Source: Bacillota bacterium
GTDB lineage: Bacteria > Bacillota > Clostridia > Oscillospirales > Oscillospiraceae
Length of the DNA: 60,705 nt
Assembly: GCA_029224785.1 (NCBI GenBank)
Contig: JAQXVF010000047.1
Location: 1-60,705, forward strand
Reading direction: 5' to 3'
Both the position numbers and the translations under genes were made by a program. The notes beneath the pieces were generated by a model. It was not told the DNA's origin, did no database searches, and saw only the letters and a list, made by a program, of their open reading frames with translations. Every line of letters begins with the position of its first letter. Positions within the stretch are counted from its first letter, which is position 1. Below, one piece after another: positions 16,598 to 25,240 of the stretch.

Positions 16598-18007
16598 ATG
16601 GTTCACCAGTATCAACTAAACGGCTACAATATCGTGCTGGACACCTGCTCCGGCGCTGTCCACCAGGTGGATGAGGTGGCCTATGACATCATCGCCATGT
16701 ACCCGGATCACACCCGGGAAGAGATTATTTCTGCCATGCTGGACCGGTATGAAAACCGGCCGGATGTGACCCGGCAGGAGCTGGAGCTTTGCCTGGACGA
16801 TGTGGAAACGCTGAAAAACCGGGGGAAGCTGTTTACCCCGGACAATTTCGAAGACATGGCCGGTACCTTCAAGGCGCGTTCCGGCGACGTGGTGAAGGCC
16901 CTGTGCCTTCACGTTGCCCATACCTGTAATCTCAACTGTGCCTACTGCTTTGCCAGCCAGGGAAAGTACCATGGGGACCGGGCGCTGATGTCCTTTGAGG
17001 TGGGAAAGCGCGCTCTGGATTTTCTCATGGAGCATTCCGGCTCCAGACGGAATCTGGAGGTGGATTTCTTCGGCGGTGAGCCGCTGATGAACTGGGAGGT
17101 GGTCAAGGAGCTTGTGGCCTATGCCCGCAGCGTGGAAAAGGAGCGGAACAAGAACTTCCGCTTTACCCTGACCACCAACGGAATGCTCATCGATGATGAC
17201 GTGATCGATTTCTGCAACCGGGAAATGAGCAACGTGGTGCTGAGCTTGGATGGACGGAAAGAGATCCATGACCGTCTCCGGGTAGACTATGCCGGAAAGG
17301 GCAGCTATGACCGGATTGTGCCCAAATTCCGGAAGCTGGTGGAGGCCCGGGAGGGAAAGAACTATTATATGCGGGGAACCTTTACCCACGCAAACCCGGA
17401 CTTTACGGAGGATCTGTTCCACATGGCAGATCTCGGTTTTACCGAGCTGAGTATGGAGCCGGTGGTATGCGCTCCGGAGGATCCCGCTGCCCTGACAAAA
17501 GAGGACCTGGAAACGGTAAAGGATCAGTATGAGCTGCTGGCAAAGGATATGCTCCGCAGGGAAGAGGAGGGCCATCCCATCACTTTCTACCACTACATGC
17601 TGAGCCTGACGGACGGGCCCTGTGTGTACAAGCGGATCTCCGGCTGCGGGTCGGGGACGGAGTATATGGCTGTGACTCCCTGGGGAGACCTGTATCCCTG
17701 CCACCAGTTTGTGGGAGAAGAGAAGTATAAGCTGGGCAATATCTGGGACGGCGTGACCAACACCGATCTTCGGGAGGAATTCCGGAGCTGCAATGCCTAT
17801 GCCCGTCCGGACTGCCGGGACTGCTGGGCAAAGCTGTATTGCTCCGGCGGCTGCGCAGCCAATGCCTATCACGCCACAGGCTCCATCCGCGGGGTGTACA
17901 AGGACGGATGCGAGCTGTTCCGCAAGCGGATGGAATGCGCCATCATGATGCAGGTGGCAAAGAACGAAAGGCAGCGCAAAAAGATCAATGAAAACACCGA
18001 TTTGTGA
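16598..18007 (+). CDS. scfB: SCIFF radical SAM maturase (thioether-forming)
   Basis: 469 residues. Forms Cys-Thr thioether crosslinks in the SCIFF peptide. An N-terminal RiPP-recognition-like region (1-95) starts with VHQYQLNGYNIVLDTCSG. The radical SAM motif CNLNCAYC is at 110-117, followed by a DFFGGEPLMNW block. The C-terminal SPASM/twitch cysteines include SGCGSGTEY, YPCHQF and CRDCWAKLYCSGGC. Start ATG 16598 has GGGAGG upstream. Its 3' end overlaps the downstream PLP decarboxylase gene by 20 nt. Confidence 0.95.
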   Translation: MVHQYQLNGYNIVLDTCSGAVHQVDEVAYDIIAMYPDHTREEIISAMLDRYENRPDVTRQELELCLDDVETLKNRGKLFTPDNFEDMAGTFKARSGDVVKALCLHVAHTCNLNCAYCFASQGKYHGDRALMSFEVGKRALDFLMEHSGSRRNLEVDFFGGEPLMNWEVVKELVAYARSVEKERNKNFRFTLTTNGMLIDDDVIDFCNREMSNVVLSLDGRKEIHDRLRVDYAGKGSYDRIVPKFRKLVEAREGKNYYMRGTFTHANPDFTEDLFHMADLGFTELSMEPVVCAPEDPAALTKEDLETVKDQYELLAKDMLRREEEGHPITFYHYMLSLTDGPCVYKRISGCGSGTEYMAVTPWGDLYPCHQFVGEEKYKLGNIWDGVTNTDLREEFRSCNAYARPDCRDCWAKLYCSGGCAANAYHATGSIRGVYKDGCELFRKRMECAIMMQVAKNERQRKKINENTDL

Positions 18008-19313
18008 TTTTGTCCGGGATTACCGGCAGGGGGACTGGGTTCGGTTCCATATGCCGGGACACAAGGGGAAGCCCTTTTTGGGCATGGAAGCCATGGACCT
18101 GACGGAAATCGCCGGGGCGGACGAGCTGTACCATCCGGAGGGGATCATCGCCGAAAGCGAGAGCAATGCCTCGGCGCTGTTCGGCAGCCGGAGCACCTGC
18201 TACGGCACCGAGGGTTCCAGCCAATGCATTCGGGCAATGCTGTACCTTGCGGCCATGCGCACCGGCGAAAAACCTCTGATCCTGGCTGCCAGAAACGTCC
18301 ACAAGGCGTTTGTTTACGGGGCGGCGCTGATGGATCTGGAGGTCCGGTGGCTGTATCCGAAGGAGACGGACAGCCTGTGCCGCTGCAGCATTTCTCCCGG
18401 ACAGTTAGAGAAGGCCCTGCAGGACGCCCCCAGGCCGGTTTCCGGCGTGTATGTCACCAGTCCGGATTATCTGGGAGGCATGGAAGATGTGAAGGCTCTG
18501 GCGGAGGTGTGCCACCGCTGGAGGACCATCCTGATGGTGGACAACGCCCACGGCGCATTTCTCCACTTTTTGGATACTCCCATGCATCCGCTGGACCTGG
18601 GAGCGGATCTGTGCTGTGATTCCGCCCATAAGACGCTGCCGGTGCTCACCGGAGGTGCCTACCTCCATGTGAGCAGGAATTGTCCGGAGGTGGGAGACCC
18701 CAAACGGGCCATGGAGATTTTCGGCTCCACCAGCCCGTCGTATCTGATTTTACAGTCGCTGGATTTGGCAAACCGGTATCTTTTAGAGGATTTTCCCGGG
18801 GATCTTCGGAAAACCTGTGATCAGGTGGCCATCATCAGGGGAAAATTGAGAGAAAACGGATGGCATTCCGAGAATGCGGATCCAATGCGGATCACTTTGA
18901 ATGCCCGGGAGAGCGGCTGGAACGGTACAGATTTGGCAAACCGCCTTCGCTCTTTCCGGATCGAGTGCGAATATGCGGATCCGGAGTATGTGGTCCTGAT
19001 GGCGGCTCCTCGCAATCCTGACGAGGATTTTGCCCGACTGGCTGAAGCCCTGGGGAAAAACACCCTGCAGGCGCTTCCTGCACCACAGCTTCCCCGGGTG
19101 CGGCCCCGTCAGGGGGTGTCCATCCGAACGGCCCTTCTGTCTGCCCATGGTACGGTTCCCCTGCGGGAAGCCCAGGGGAGGATCTGCGGGGCACCTACGG
19201 TATCCTGTCCTCCGGCCATTCCGGTGGCGGTTTCCGGGGAACGAATCGACAAGGACTGCATTGCAGTCATGGAGCACTACGGAATCCAAACCGTGGAAGT
19301 GCTCAAATTGTGA
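17988..19313 (+). CDS. Orn/Lys/Arg decarboxylase-family PLP enzyme
   Basis: 441 residues of fold-type I PLP enzyme related to SpeA-like arginine/lysine decarboxylases. N-terminal FHMPGHKGKPF, then DLTEIAGADELYHPEGII. The PLP-binding lysine is K215 in DSAHKTLPVLTGGAYLH, and the cofactor Asp lies in VDNAHGAF. The C-terminal domain is short. Expected role: decarboxylation of a basic amino acid toward polyamines; the substrate is not resolvable. The 20-nt overlap with scfB makes joint expression with SCIFF maturation likely. Confidence 0.88.
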   Translation: MKTPICDFVRDYRQGDWVRFHMPGHKGKPFLGMEAMDLTEIAGADELYHPEGIIAESESNASALFGSRSTCYGTEGSSQCIRAMLYLAAMRTGEKPLILAARNVHKAFVYGAALMDLEVRWLYPKETDSLCRCSISPGQLEKALQDAPRPVSGVYVTSPDYLGGMEDVKALAEVCHRWRTILMVDNAHGAFLHFLDTPMHPLDLGADLCCDSAHKTLPVLTGGAYLHVSRNCPEVGDPKRAMEIFGSTSPSYLILQSLDLANRYLLEDFPGDLRKTCDQVAIIRGKLRENGWHSENADPMRITLNARESGWNGTDLANRLRSFRIECEYADPEYVVLMAAPRNPDEDFARLAEALGKNTLQALPAPQLPRVRPRQGVSIRTALLSAHGTVPLREAQGRICGAPTVSCPPAIPVAVSGERIDKDCIAVMEHYGIQTVEVLKL

Positions 19314-19337
19314 TTTCCATGTATGGAGGAGCTGACC

Positions 19338-19979
19338 ATGAGAAGAATCATGTTCGTGACGGACTATGTCTGCCCCTACTGTCTGGTGGCCAAACGTGCA
19401 CTGGAAAAAGCCCTGGAGAGGCTGGAAATGGAGGCGGAGATCGTCTGCCATCCCTTTGAACTGACGCCGGAACCACGACCCAGGGTGGACACCTATCACG
19501 ATGTGGTGAGAAAAGCCCGCTATCGGGTGCTGGAGGAGCCATGCCGTGCCTTGGGACTGGATATGAAGCTGCCGCCCAGGGTGGTGCCCCGGCCCTACAC
19601 CCGGCTGGCCTTCGAGGGGCGGTTTGTGGCGGCCCAATACGGGGTGGAAAAGGAATACAATGAACGGGTATACTGTGCCTACTTCCTGGAGGAAATGGAC
19701 ATTGGGGACCCGGAGGTGTTGACGGAGATCGCCGTCAGCCTGGGCATCGATGGGGAAGAATACCGTCAGGCACTCTCCTCCGGACGCTTCCGGAAGGAGC
19801 AGGAGGAGCTGAATCGGATTGCCCGGGAGGAAATGAAGATCCGTCAGGTTCCAACGATTTTCCTGGATGGAAAAGAGGTGTCGGTTTCTTCCTACACGGA
19901 GGAGGAATTCCTGGCGCTTCTGCAGGAGGATGGCGGGGAAGCCGGGGCGGGCTTTGCCTGCGGTCCGGACGGATGCTGA
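19338..19979 (+). CDS. DsbA/FrnE-like thioredoxin-fold oxidoreductase
   Basis: 213 residues. The CPYC redox motif at 12-15 sits on the first thioredoxin strand (VTDYVCPYCLVAKRA). A helical insertion follows, and the cis-Pro loop VPTIFLDGKEV is near residue 175. No signal peptide, so it is probably cytosolic like FrnE/2-hydroxychromene isomerase-type members. An extra C-terminal FACGPDGC tail adds two cysteines. The start was set at 19338 because GGAGGAG lies 8 nt ahead; an ATG 15 nt earlier lacks a ribosome site. Substrate unknown. Confidence 0.8.
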   Translation: MRRIMFVTDYVCPYCLVAKRALEKALERLEMEAEIVCHPFELTPEPRPRVDTYHDVVRKARYRVLEEPCRALGLDMKLPPRVVPRPYTRLAFEGRFVAAQYGVEKEYNERVYCAYFLEEMDIGDPEVLTEIAVSLGIDGEEYRQALSSGRFRKEQEELNRIAREEMKIRQVPTIFLDGKEVSVSSYTEEEFLALLQEDGGEAGAGFACGPDGC

Positions 19980-19995
19980 CTCCGGCATTTTTCGG

Positions 19996-20024
19996 TTGAT
20001 AGTCCGGGGATTTTGTGGTAAGAT
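19996..20024 (+). promoter_or_regulatory. Promoter of the yhaM-like gene
   Basis: TTGATA (19996-20001), 17 nt, TAAGAT (20019-20024), 31 nt before the ATG. It probably also drives rubrerythrin. Confidence 0.65.
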
Positions 20025-20055
20025 ATTGCCAATCGATGAAGAAAGGGGTAACGGG

Positions 20056-21003
20056 ATGGAATGGAACAAACCGGTCTCGGAAATGGGGCCCGGCAATGAA
20101 GTGGAGGGCTTTTATCTGCTGAAGGCAGCGGCTTCCAAGGTGACTACCTCCGGAAAACCCTTTCTGGCGGCAACTGTTGGGGACAAGACCGGCAGCATCG
20201 ACGTAAAAGTCTGGGATTATGCCGGCCCGGTGGGTGCGGCAGACGTGGGGAAGATCGTCAAACTTCGGGGAGAGGTCTCTTCCTATCGGGGGGCACTGCA
20301 GTTTACGGCAGGCCGGATCCGTCTGGCAGGCCCCAATGACCAGTATGACATTTCTGCCATTGTGCCGGTGGCGCCGATTGATACCGACGGTACTCTTGCC
20401 ATGGTGGAATCCCTGATTTCCTCTCTGGAGGATCCGGATTACCGTCAGGTGTGTACGGTGCTTCTGGACCGTCACCGGCAGGCATTCCGAAGCCTGCCTG
20501 CCGGAAAGAGCGTGCATCACAGCTTCCTGTCCGGCCTTCTGATGCACACGGCCAATATGCTGAAAATTGCCGATTTCCTGTCGGGAATCTATGGGCAGAC
20601 CGTGAACCGCAGTCTGCTGCTGACGGGAACGCTGCTGCATGATTTCGGAAAGGAGAGGGAATTCTCCCTGTCGGAGCTGGGGACTGTGACGGATTACTCC
20701 ACAGAGGGCCAGCTTTTGGGCCACCTTGTGATGGGAGCTATGGAAGTAGACCAGCTCTGCCGGGAACGGAACATTCCCCGGGAAAAGGCCCTGCTTCTGG
20801 AGCACATGATCCTGTCCCATCATGGGGAGCCGGAGTTCGGTGCCGCCGTTCGGCCCGTGTGTGCAGAGGCGGAGCTGCTGTCCCTGATCGATATGCTGGA
20901 CAGCCGGATGGAGATCTATGCGGAGGCCCTGCATGATGTGACGCCCGGGCAGTTTTCTCAGCGGGTCTTTGCGCTGGAAAAGAAACTGTACCGTCATGAA
21001 TGA
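20056..21003 (+). CDS. yhaM: YhaM-type 3'-5' exoribonuclease (OB + HD domains)
   Basis: 315 residues, the same length as Bacillus YhaM. The N-terminal OB fold (about 15-90, FLAATVGDKTGSIDVKVWDY) binds nucleic acid. The HD domain has HHSFLSGLLMHTANM, LLHDFGK and ILSHHGEPEFG, giving the metal-binding His/Asp set. Role known for the family: Mn-dependent 3'-5' RNA (and ssDNA) trimming. Start ATG 20056 follows GAAAGGGG. Rubrerythrin follows 52 nt later, probably on the same mRNA. Confidence 0.92.
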   Translation: MEWNKPVSEMGPGNEVEGFYLLKAAASKVTTSGKPFLAATVGDKTGSIDVKVWDYAGPVGAADVGKIVKLRGEVSSYRGALQFTAGRIRLAGPNDQYDISAIVPVAPIDTDGTLAMVESLISSLEDPDYRQVCTVLLDRHRQAFRSLPAGKSVHHSFLSGLLMHTANMLKIADFLSGIYGQTVNRSLLLTGTLLHDFGKEREFSLSELGTVTDYSTEGQLLGHLVMGAMEVDQLCRERNIPREKALLLEHMILSHHGEPEFGAAVRPVCAEAELLSLIDMLDSRMEIYAEALHDVTPGQFSQRVFALEKKLYRHE

Positions 21004-21055
21004 CCGATCATTCTGCGACACTGTCGCGATGAAATAAACATTTGGAGGAATGAAA

Positions 21056-21592
21056 ATGAATCGTTATGAAGGCACCCAGACCGAGAAGAACCTGATGGCT
21101 GCGTTTGCAGGAGAGTCTCAGGCACGGAACAAGTATACCTACTTCGCATCCACTGCAAAGAAGGAAGGCTATGAGCAGATTTCTGCCCTGTTTCTGAAGA
21201 CTGCCGAGAACGAAAAGGAACACGCCAAGATGTGGTTCAAGGAGCTCAGCGGCATCGGAACCACCGCCGAGAACCTGCAGGCTGCTGCAGAGGGTGAAAA
21301 CTACGAGTGGACCGATATGTACGAGGGCTTTGCCAAAACCGCCGAGGAGGAAGGCTTCCCCGAGCTGGCAGCCAAGTTCCGGGGCGTTGCCGCCGTCGAA
21401 AAGGCCCACGAGGAGCGTTACCGCGCCCTTCTGAAAAACGTGGAGACGGCACAGGTCTTTGAAAAGAGCGAAGTGAAGGTCTGGGAGTGCCGCAACTGCG
21501 GACACATTGTGGTCGGTACCAAGGCTCCCCAGGTGTGCCCCGTGTGCGCCCATCCCCAGGCGTATTTTGAAGTCCACGCGGAGAACTATTAA
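21056..21592 (+). CDS. rbr: Rubrerythrin
   Basis: 178 residues. Non-haem diiron peroxidase that reduces H2O2 in anaerobes. The N-terminal ferritin-like four-helix part has metal-binding Glu/His groups ([30 protein letters not shown]). The C-terminal rubredoxin domain has two CxxC knuckles, ECRNCGH and VCPVCAH. GGAGG favours ATG 21056 over one 6 nt earlier. Confidence 0.97.
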   Translation: MNRYEGTQTEKNLMAAFAGESQARNKYTYFASTAKKEGYEQISALFLKTAENEKEHAKMWFKELSGIGTTAENLQAAAEGENYEWTDMYEGFAKTAEEEGFPELAAKFRGVAAVEKAHEERYRALLKNVETAQVFEKSEVKVWECRNCGHIVVGTKAPQVCPVCAHPQAYFEVHAENY

Positions 21593-21629
21593 TTCCATTT
21601 TCGCCTGCGTAAGTAGCTTTCAGCGAGAA

Positions 21630-21666
21630 ACAGCGGGACCTTTCCCAACCGGAAAGGTCCCGCTGT
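21630..21666. terminator. Bidirectional terminator between rbr and the glg cluster
   Basis: Sixteen-bp perfect stem (ACAGCGGGACCTTTCC at 21630-21645 with its complement at 21651-21666, loop CAACC) placed between convergent genes. Confidence 0.8.
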
Positions 21667-21695
21667 ATTGTCTTGTACACGCAACTGCGCGATAT

Positions 21696-21872
21696 TCAGT
21701 CCGCTTTCTGCAGCTCGTCTATTTGCCGGGCGATGAGGCAGCTTCCCTGGTGGGTGCAGCCGCCGTAGCAGCAGTCCACATCCACCAGCTTTCCGCTTTC
21801 CGTTTCCACGGTTACCATGCGGCTCTGATCCAGCACCCGGCAGTAGCCGCTGATGATCTTTTCTTCTTCCAT
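21696..21872 (-). CDS. 58-residue conserved-looking Cys-rich small protein
   Basis: Minus-strand ORF of 58 codons: MEEEKIISGYCRVLD... with a C-terminal cysteine cluster DCCYGGCTHQGSCLIARQI (Cys 34, 35, 39, 45, plus Cys11). Its ATG shares one base with the stop of the GH13 gene (TGATG), and GGAGG lies 7 nt upstream inside that gene, so translational coupling is strongly suggested. The cysteine spacing suggests a metal or Fe-S site. No function recognised. Similar short cysteine proteins occur in Clostridia, in my recollection, without an assigned role. Confidence 0.75.
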   Translation of the reverse strand: MEEEKIISGYCRVLDQSRMVTVETESGKLVDVDCCYGGCTHQGSCLIARQIDELQKAD

Positions 21873-23713
21873 CAGGTTTCCTCCACCACACAGAAGCCCA
21901 TAGGGGACAGAGTCAGCCAGTTGGGGGCAACGGTGTGCATATTATGGGCAAGCAGAATCTTCCCGGCGGGAATGTCCCAGCTATCGCCGCTGCGGTTTAG
22001 ATAAACCCGGAGCTTCTTACCGTCTAAGCTTCTGGAGAAGCCCAGCCGGTGCTCCCCGGCCTGGAAAAACTCGATGTCACCGGTTCGCAGGACCGGATGC
22101 TTGCGAAGCTGACCCAGACGGCGGAAGTGGGAGAGCAGATCCTGATCCTCGTGTCCCCAGGGATAGGTGCGGCGGTTGAAAGGATCCTTGCAGCCTTCCA
22201 TGCCGGCCTCATCGCCGTAGTACAGGCTGGGCATTCCCGGCAGCGTATACTGGAGAAAAGATGCCATATACAGCCGCTCCGTGGCTTCCTCCCGCATGGA
22301 ACGGGACAGCTTCCGCTTGGCATTCTCTTCCCGGGAGCCTTCGTAGTCATCCACCAGCGCGGTGAGGATCCGGGGGGTATCGTGGGTGCCCAGCATATTC
22401 ATGTTGCAGCACAATACCTGGGGCGGATAGTTTTCGGCGATGGTCATCACCACATTGCGAAGTCCCCGCCCGTCGTCCCAGCCGCGCATGAAATTCAGGA
22501 TGGCGGTGCGGAAGGGGTAGTTCATGGCGGAGTCCAGCACTCCATCCACAAAATAACGGCGGCGAACGTCGTATGCGGACTTGTTGGAGGCGTCCTCCCA
22601 CACCTCTCCCACCAGCAGAGCATCCTTCCGGATCTCCCGGATCCGCTTTTTCAGAAGTGCAACAAATTCGTTGGGAAGCTCGTCCACCACATCCAGGCGG
22701 AAGCCGTCCGCCCCCAGCTTCAGCCAGTGGGCCACGACGGAATCCTTTCCCGTGATGATGTAGTCGACGAAGGAAGGCTCCATCTTGTTGACGGTGGGAA
22801 GGGTGTCGAAATCCCACCAGCAGCGATACCGGTCGGGGTATTGCAGGAAAGAAAACCAGGGGTAGAAGGGGGAATCCTTGGTGCAGTAGGCACCTTTGCC
22901 TCCAAAGCTCTTTTTCTTATCGAAGTACAGACTGTCAGAGCCGGTATGGGAATACACCCCGTCCAGAATGACCTTGATGCCGTGGCTGTGGGCAGCGTTG
23001 CACATGGCAGAAAAATCCTCGGCGGTTCCCAGCATGGGATCCGGGGTCTTGTAGTCTCCGGTGTCGTAGCGGTGGCTGGAAAAACTCTTGGAGACGGGGT
23101 TCAGATAGAGAATCTCCACCCCCAGAGAGGCCAGATAGCCCATCTTTTCGGTAATGCCCTTGAAGTTGCCTCCGAAAAAGTCGTTGTTCAGCACCAAACC
23201 CTCCGGTGTGGGCTTCCAGTCCACTTCCTCATCCCAGTGCTTGTGGACGGTGTAGGGCTGCAGCTTACCGGTCAGGTCACATTTTCCGCTCTGGCGGAAA
23301 CGGTCAGGGAAGATCTGGTACATGAGGGCGCCCTTGGCCCAGTCCGGGGTGGTGAAGTCCGCGGGGATGCAGCTTACCTGCCACAGGTCGCCCTGCTCCA
23401 TATTGGTGTTGTCTCCCTGCTTAAACAGGGAAAAACTTCCGGTTTTGGTGTCGATCCGGAAGTGATAGAAGTACAGCCCCACCGTCTGAAAGGAAAACCT
23501 GCCGCCGAAGATGTCGTAGGCGCCCTTTTTCTTTTGATACTCCATGGGAACGGAAAGGGCGGGACTCTGATCCTCGTTTCGGATCAGACAGGTGACGGCG
23601 GTGGCCTGAACGGTGGAGGGAATATGAATATGCAACGTACAGTTCTGACCGGGTGTTAAGGTGCCGAAGGGGGTCTTGAACTGTGAAATCTTACTGTCAA
23701 ACAAAATGCGCAT
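21872..23713 (-). CDS. GH13 alpha-amylase family glycosidase
   Basis: 613 residues. An N-terminal beta domain (1-~125) resembles neopullulanase/cyclomaltodextrinase-type enzymes and is followed by the GH13 barrel. Conserved regions: DGVYSHTG (region I), GFRLDVVDE with the Asp nucleophile (II), GEVWED with the acid Glu (III) and LGTHDTPR (IV). YQIFPDRF is also typical. No signal peptide, so it probably acts on intracellular glycogen or imported alpha-glucans. Follows glgA after a hairpin and is coupled to the 58-residue gene after it. AGGAG precedes the ATG. Confidence 0.92.
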   Translation of the reverse strand: MRILFDSKISQFKTPFGTLTPGQNCTLHIHIPSTVQATAVTCLIRNEDQSPALSVPMEYQKKKGAYDIFGGRFSFQTVGLYFYHFRIDTKTGSFSLFKQGDNTNMEQGDLWQVSCIPADFTTPDWAKGALMYQIFPDRFRQSGKCDLTGKLQPYTVHKHWDEEVDWKPTPEGLVLNNDFFGGNFKGITEKMGYLASLGVEILYLNPVSKSFSSHRYDTGDYKTPDPMLGTAEDFSAMCNAAHSHGIKVILDGVYSHTGSDSLYFDKKKSFGGKGAYCTKDSPFYPWFSFLQYPDRYRCWWDFDTLPTVNKMEPSFVDYIITGKDSVVAHWLKLGADGFRLDVVDELPNEFVALLKKRIREIRKDALLVGEVWEDASNKSAYDVRRRYFVDGVLDSAMNYPFRTAILNFMRGWDDGRGLRNVVMTIAENYPPQVLCCNMNMLGTHDTPRILTALVDDYEGSREENAKRKLSRSMREEATERLYMASFLQYTLPGMPSLYYGDEAGMEGCKDPFNRRTYPWGHEDQDLLSHFRRLGQLRKHPVLRTGDIEFFQAGEHRLGFSRSLDGKKLRVYLNRSGDSWDIPAGKILLAHNMHTVAPNWLTLSPMGFCVVEET

Positions 23714-23744
23714 AGCGGCTCCTAATGTGGAAGAGTTGTAAAGG

Positions 23745-23773
23745 GAAAACCGGGGCAGCGTATCTGCCCCGGT
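23745..23773 (-). terminator. Hairpin after glgA, before the GH13 gene
   Basis: Stem ACCGGGGCAG / CTGCCCCGGT with a 5-nt loop, followed on the minus strand by TTTTCCC. It may partly terminate the glgBCDA message and lower GH13 expression. Confidence 0.6.
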
Positions 23774-23788
23774 GAGAAACAGACGGGT

Positions 23789-25240
23789 TTATTCGCCCAT
23801 GCCGCACATCTTGCGGAACAGCGCCATATAGCGCTGGGCGGGCTTGTTCCAGCTAAAGTCCTGGCACATATCCCGGTACTGCAGGGCGCGGAATTTGTCG
23901 GGATGGTTCCGATACAGGTTCAGGCAGCGGGTGATGGCACCCAGAAAGTCATCCCCGTTGTAGCTCTGGAAGGTAAAGCCCAGGCCGCCGTCACCGAACT
24001 GATCCACGGGGGGGACGGTGTCCCGGAGTCCGCCGGTGGCGTGGACCACGGGAATGGTGCCGTAGCGCATGGCGTTCATCTGGGAAAGACCGCAGGGCTC
24101 GCTCTTGGAGGGCATCAGATAGATGTCGCCGCCGGCATAGGCCCGGGCGGCAAGGCCCAGGTTGAACATGATCTTGGCGGAAACCTGATCCGGGAACTCC
24201 TGAGCCAGATTCCGGAAGAAGTCCTCGTACTGAGCTTCTCCGGTGCCGATGATCAGAAGCTGAACGTCGTTCTCCCACAGCATTCTGCGGGCAATGTAGC
24301 GCAGCAGATCCAGACCCTTGTGGCCGGCCAGACGGGTGACCATGACCATCAGCGGTACGTCCGGACGGACGGGCAGACCCACCTCTGCCTGAAGGGCGGC
24401 CTTGATGGCGGCTTTTCCCTGGGGAGCGGTGTCGGCATTGTAGTGGGCGGGAAGGGCAGGATCGGTCTCGGGGTTAAAGACACCGGTATCGATGCCGTTG
24501 GTGATGCCGGTGAGCTTCCAGCTTGCATCGGACAGCACGGAATCCAGACCGTGGGCGTAGTAGGGATACATCAGCTCCCTGGCGTAGGTCTCGGACACGG
24601 TGGTGACCAGATCGGCCGTCTCGATGGCGCCCTTCATCACGTTCACGGAACCGTTCATATCCAGGCAGGAACGGAAGCTGCCGGGCAGACCCAGCACATC
24701 GTCAAAGAATCCGGCGCCGGCCCAGCCCTGGTACTCAATGTTGTGGATGGTATACATACAACGGGTCCGGGAGAACCGGTCCTGATACAGAGCCTTCAGG
24801 TAGACAGGCACAGGCGCAGTCTGCCAGTCGTTGCACTGGATCACATCCGGGATCAGATCCAGGGTGGACAGGGCGTCCAGACAGGCCCGGGAGAAGAAGG
24901 CGAAGCGTTCGCCGTCGTCCAGATCGCCGTAAATGGCACCGGGCCGGCCTGCAAAGTAGTATTCGTTGTCGATGAAGTAGACCTGAACGCCGTCGGTGCG
25001 GCCTTTCAGCCGGAGAACGCCGGCATACTGGCGGCGCCAGCCCAGGGCAACGTCAAAATGGGCAGCCAGCTCCACCGGATAGGCAGCGTTGTCCCGGATT
25101 TTCCGGTAATAGGGGAGGATCAGAATGACCTCGTTCCCGGGGATCCGGGCCAGGGCAGCGGGCAATGCTTCCATCACATCGCCCAGACCGCCGGATTTGA
25201 GATAGGGAGCGCCTTCGGAGGCAAGGACGGCAATTCTCAT
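23789..25240 (-). CDS. glgA: Glycogen synthase (ADP-glucose)
   Basis: 483 residues, GT5 family. Elongates glycogen from ADP-glucose. N-terminal SEGAPYLKSGGLGDV carries the KxGGL nucleotide-sugar motif. The C-terminal catalytic loop is PSKSEPCGLSQMNAMRYG, followed by THE-like VHATGGLRDTV. The start overlaps the glgD stop by 4 nt. Fourth gene of glgB-glgC-glgD-glgA. Confidence 0.97.
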   Translation of the reverse strand: MRIAVLASEGAPYLKSGGLGDVMEALPAALARIPGNEVILILPYYRKIRDNAAYPVELAAHFDVALGWRRQYAGVLRLKGRTDGVQVYFIDNEYYFAGRPGAIYGDLDDGERFAFFSRACLDALSTLDLIPDVIQCNDWQTAPVPVYLKALYQDRFSRTRCMYTIHNIEYQGWAGAGFFDDVLGLPGSFRSCLDMNGSVNVMKGAIETADLVTTVSETYARELMYPYYAHGLDSVLSDASWKLTGITNGIDTGVFNPETDPALPAHYNADTAPQGKAAIKAALQAEVGLPVRPDVPLMVMVTRLAGHKGLDLLRYIARRMLWENDVQLLIIGTGEAQYEDFFRNLAQEFPDQVSAKIMFNLGLAARAYAGGDIYLMPSKSEPCGLSQMNAMRYGTIPVVHATGGLRDTVPPVDQFGDGGLGFTFQSYNGDDFLGAITRCLNLYRNHPDKFRALQYRDMCQDFSWNKPAQRYMALFRKMCGMGE

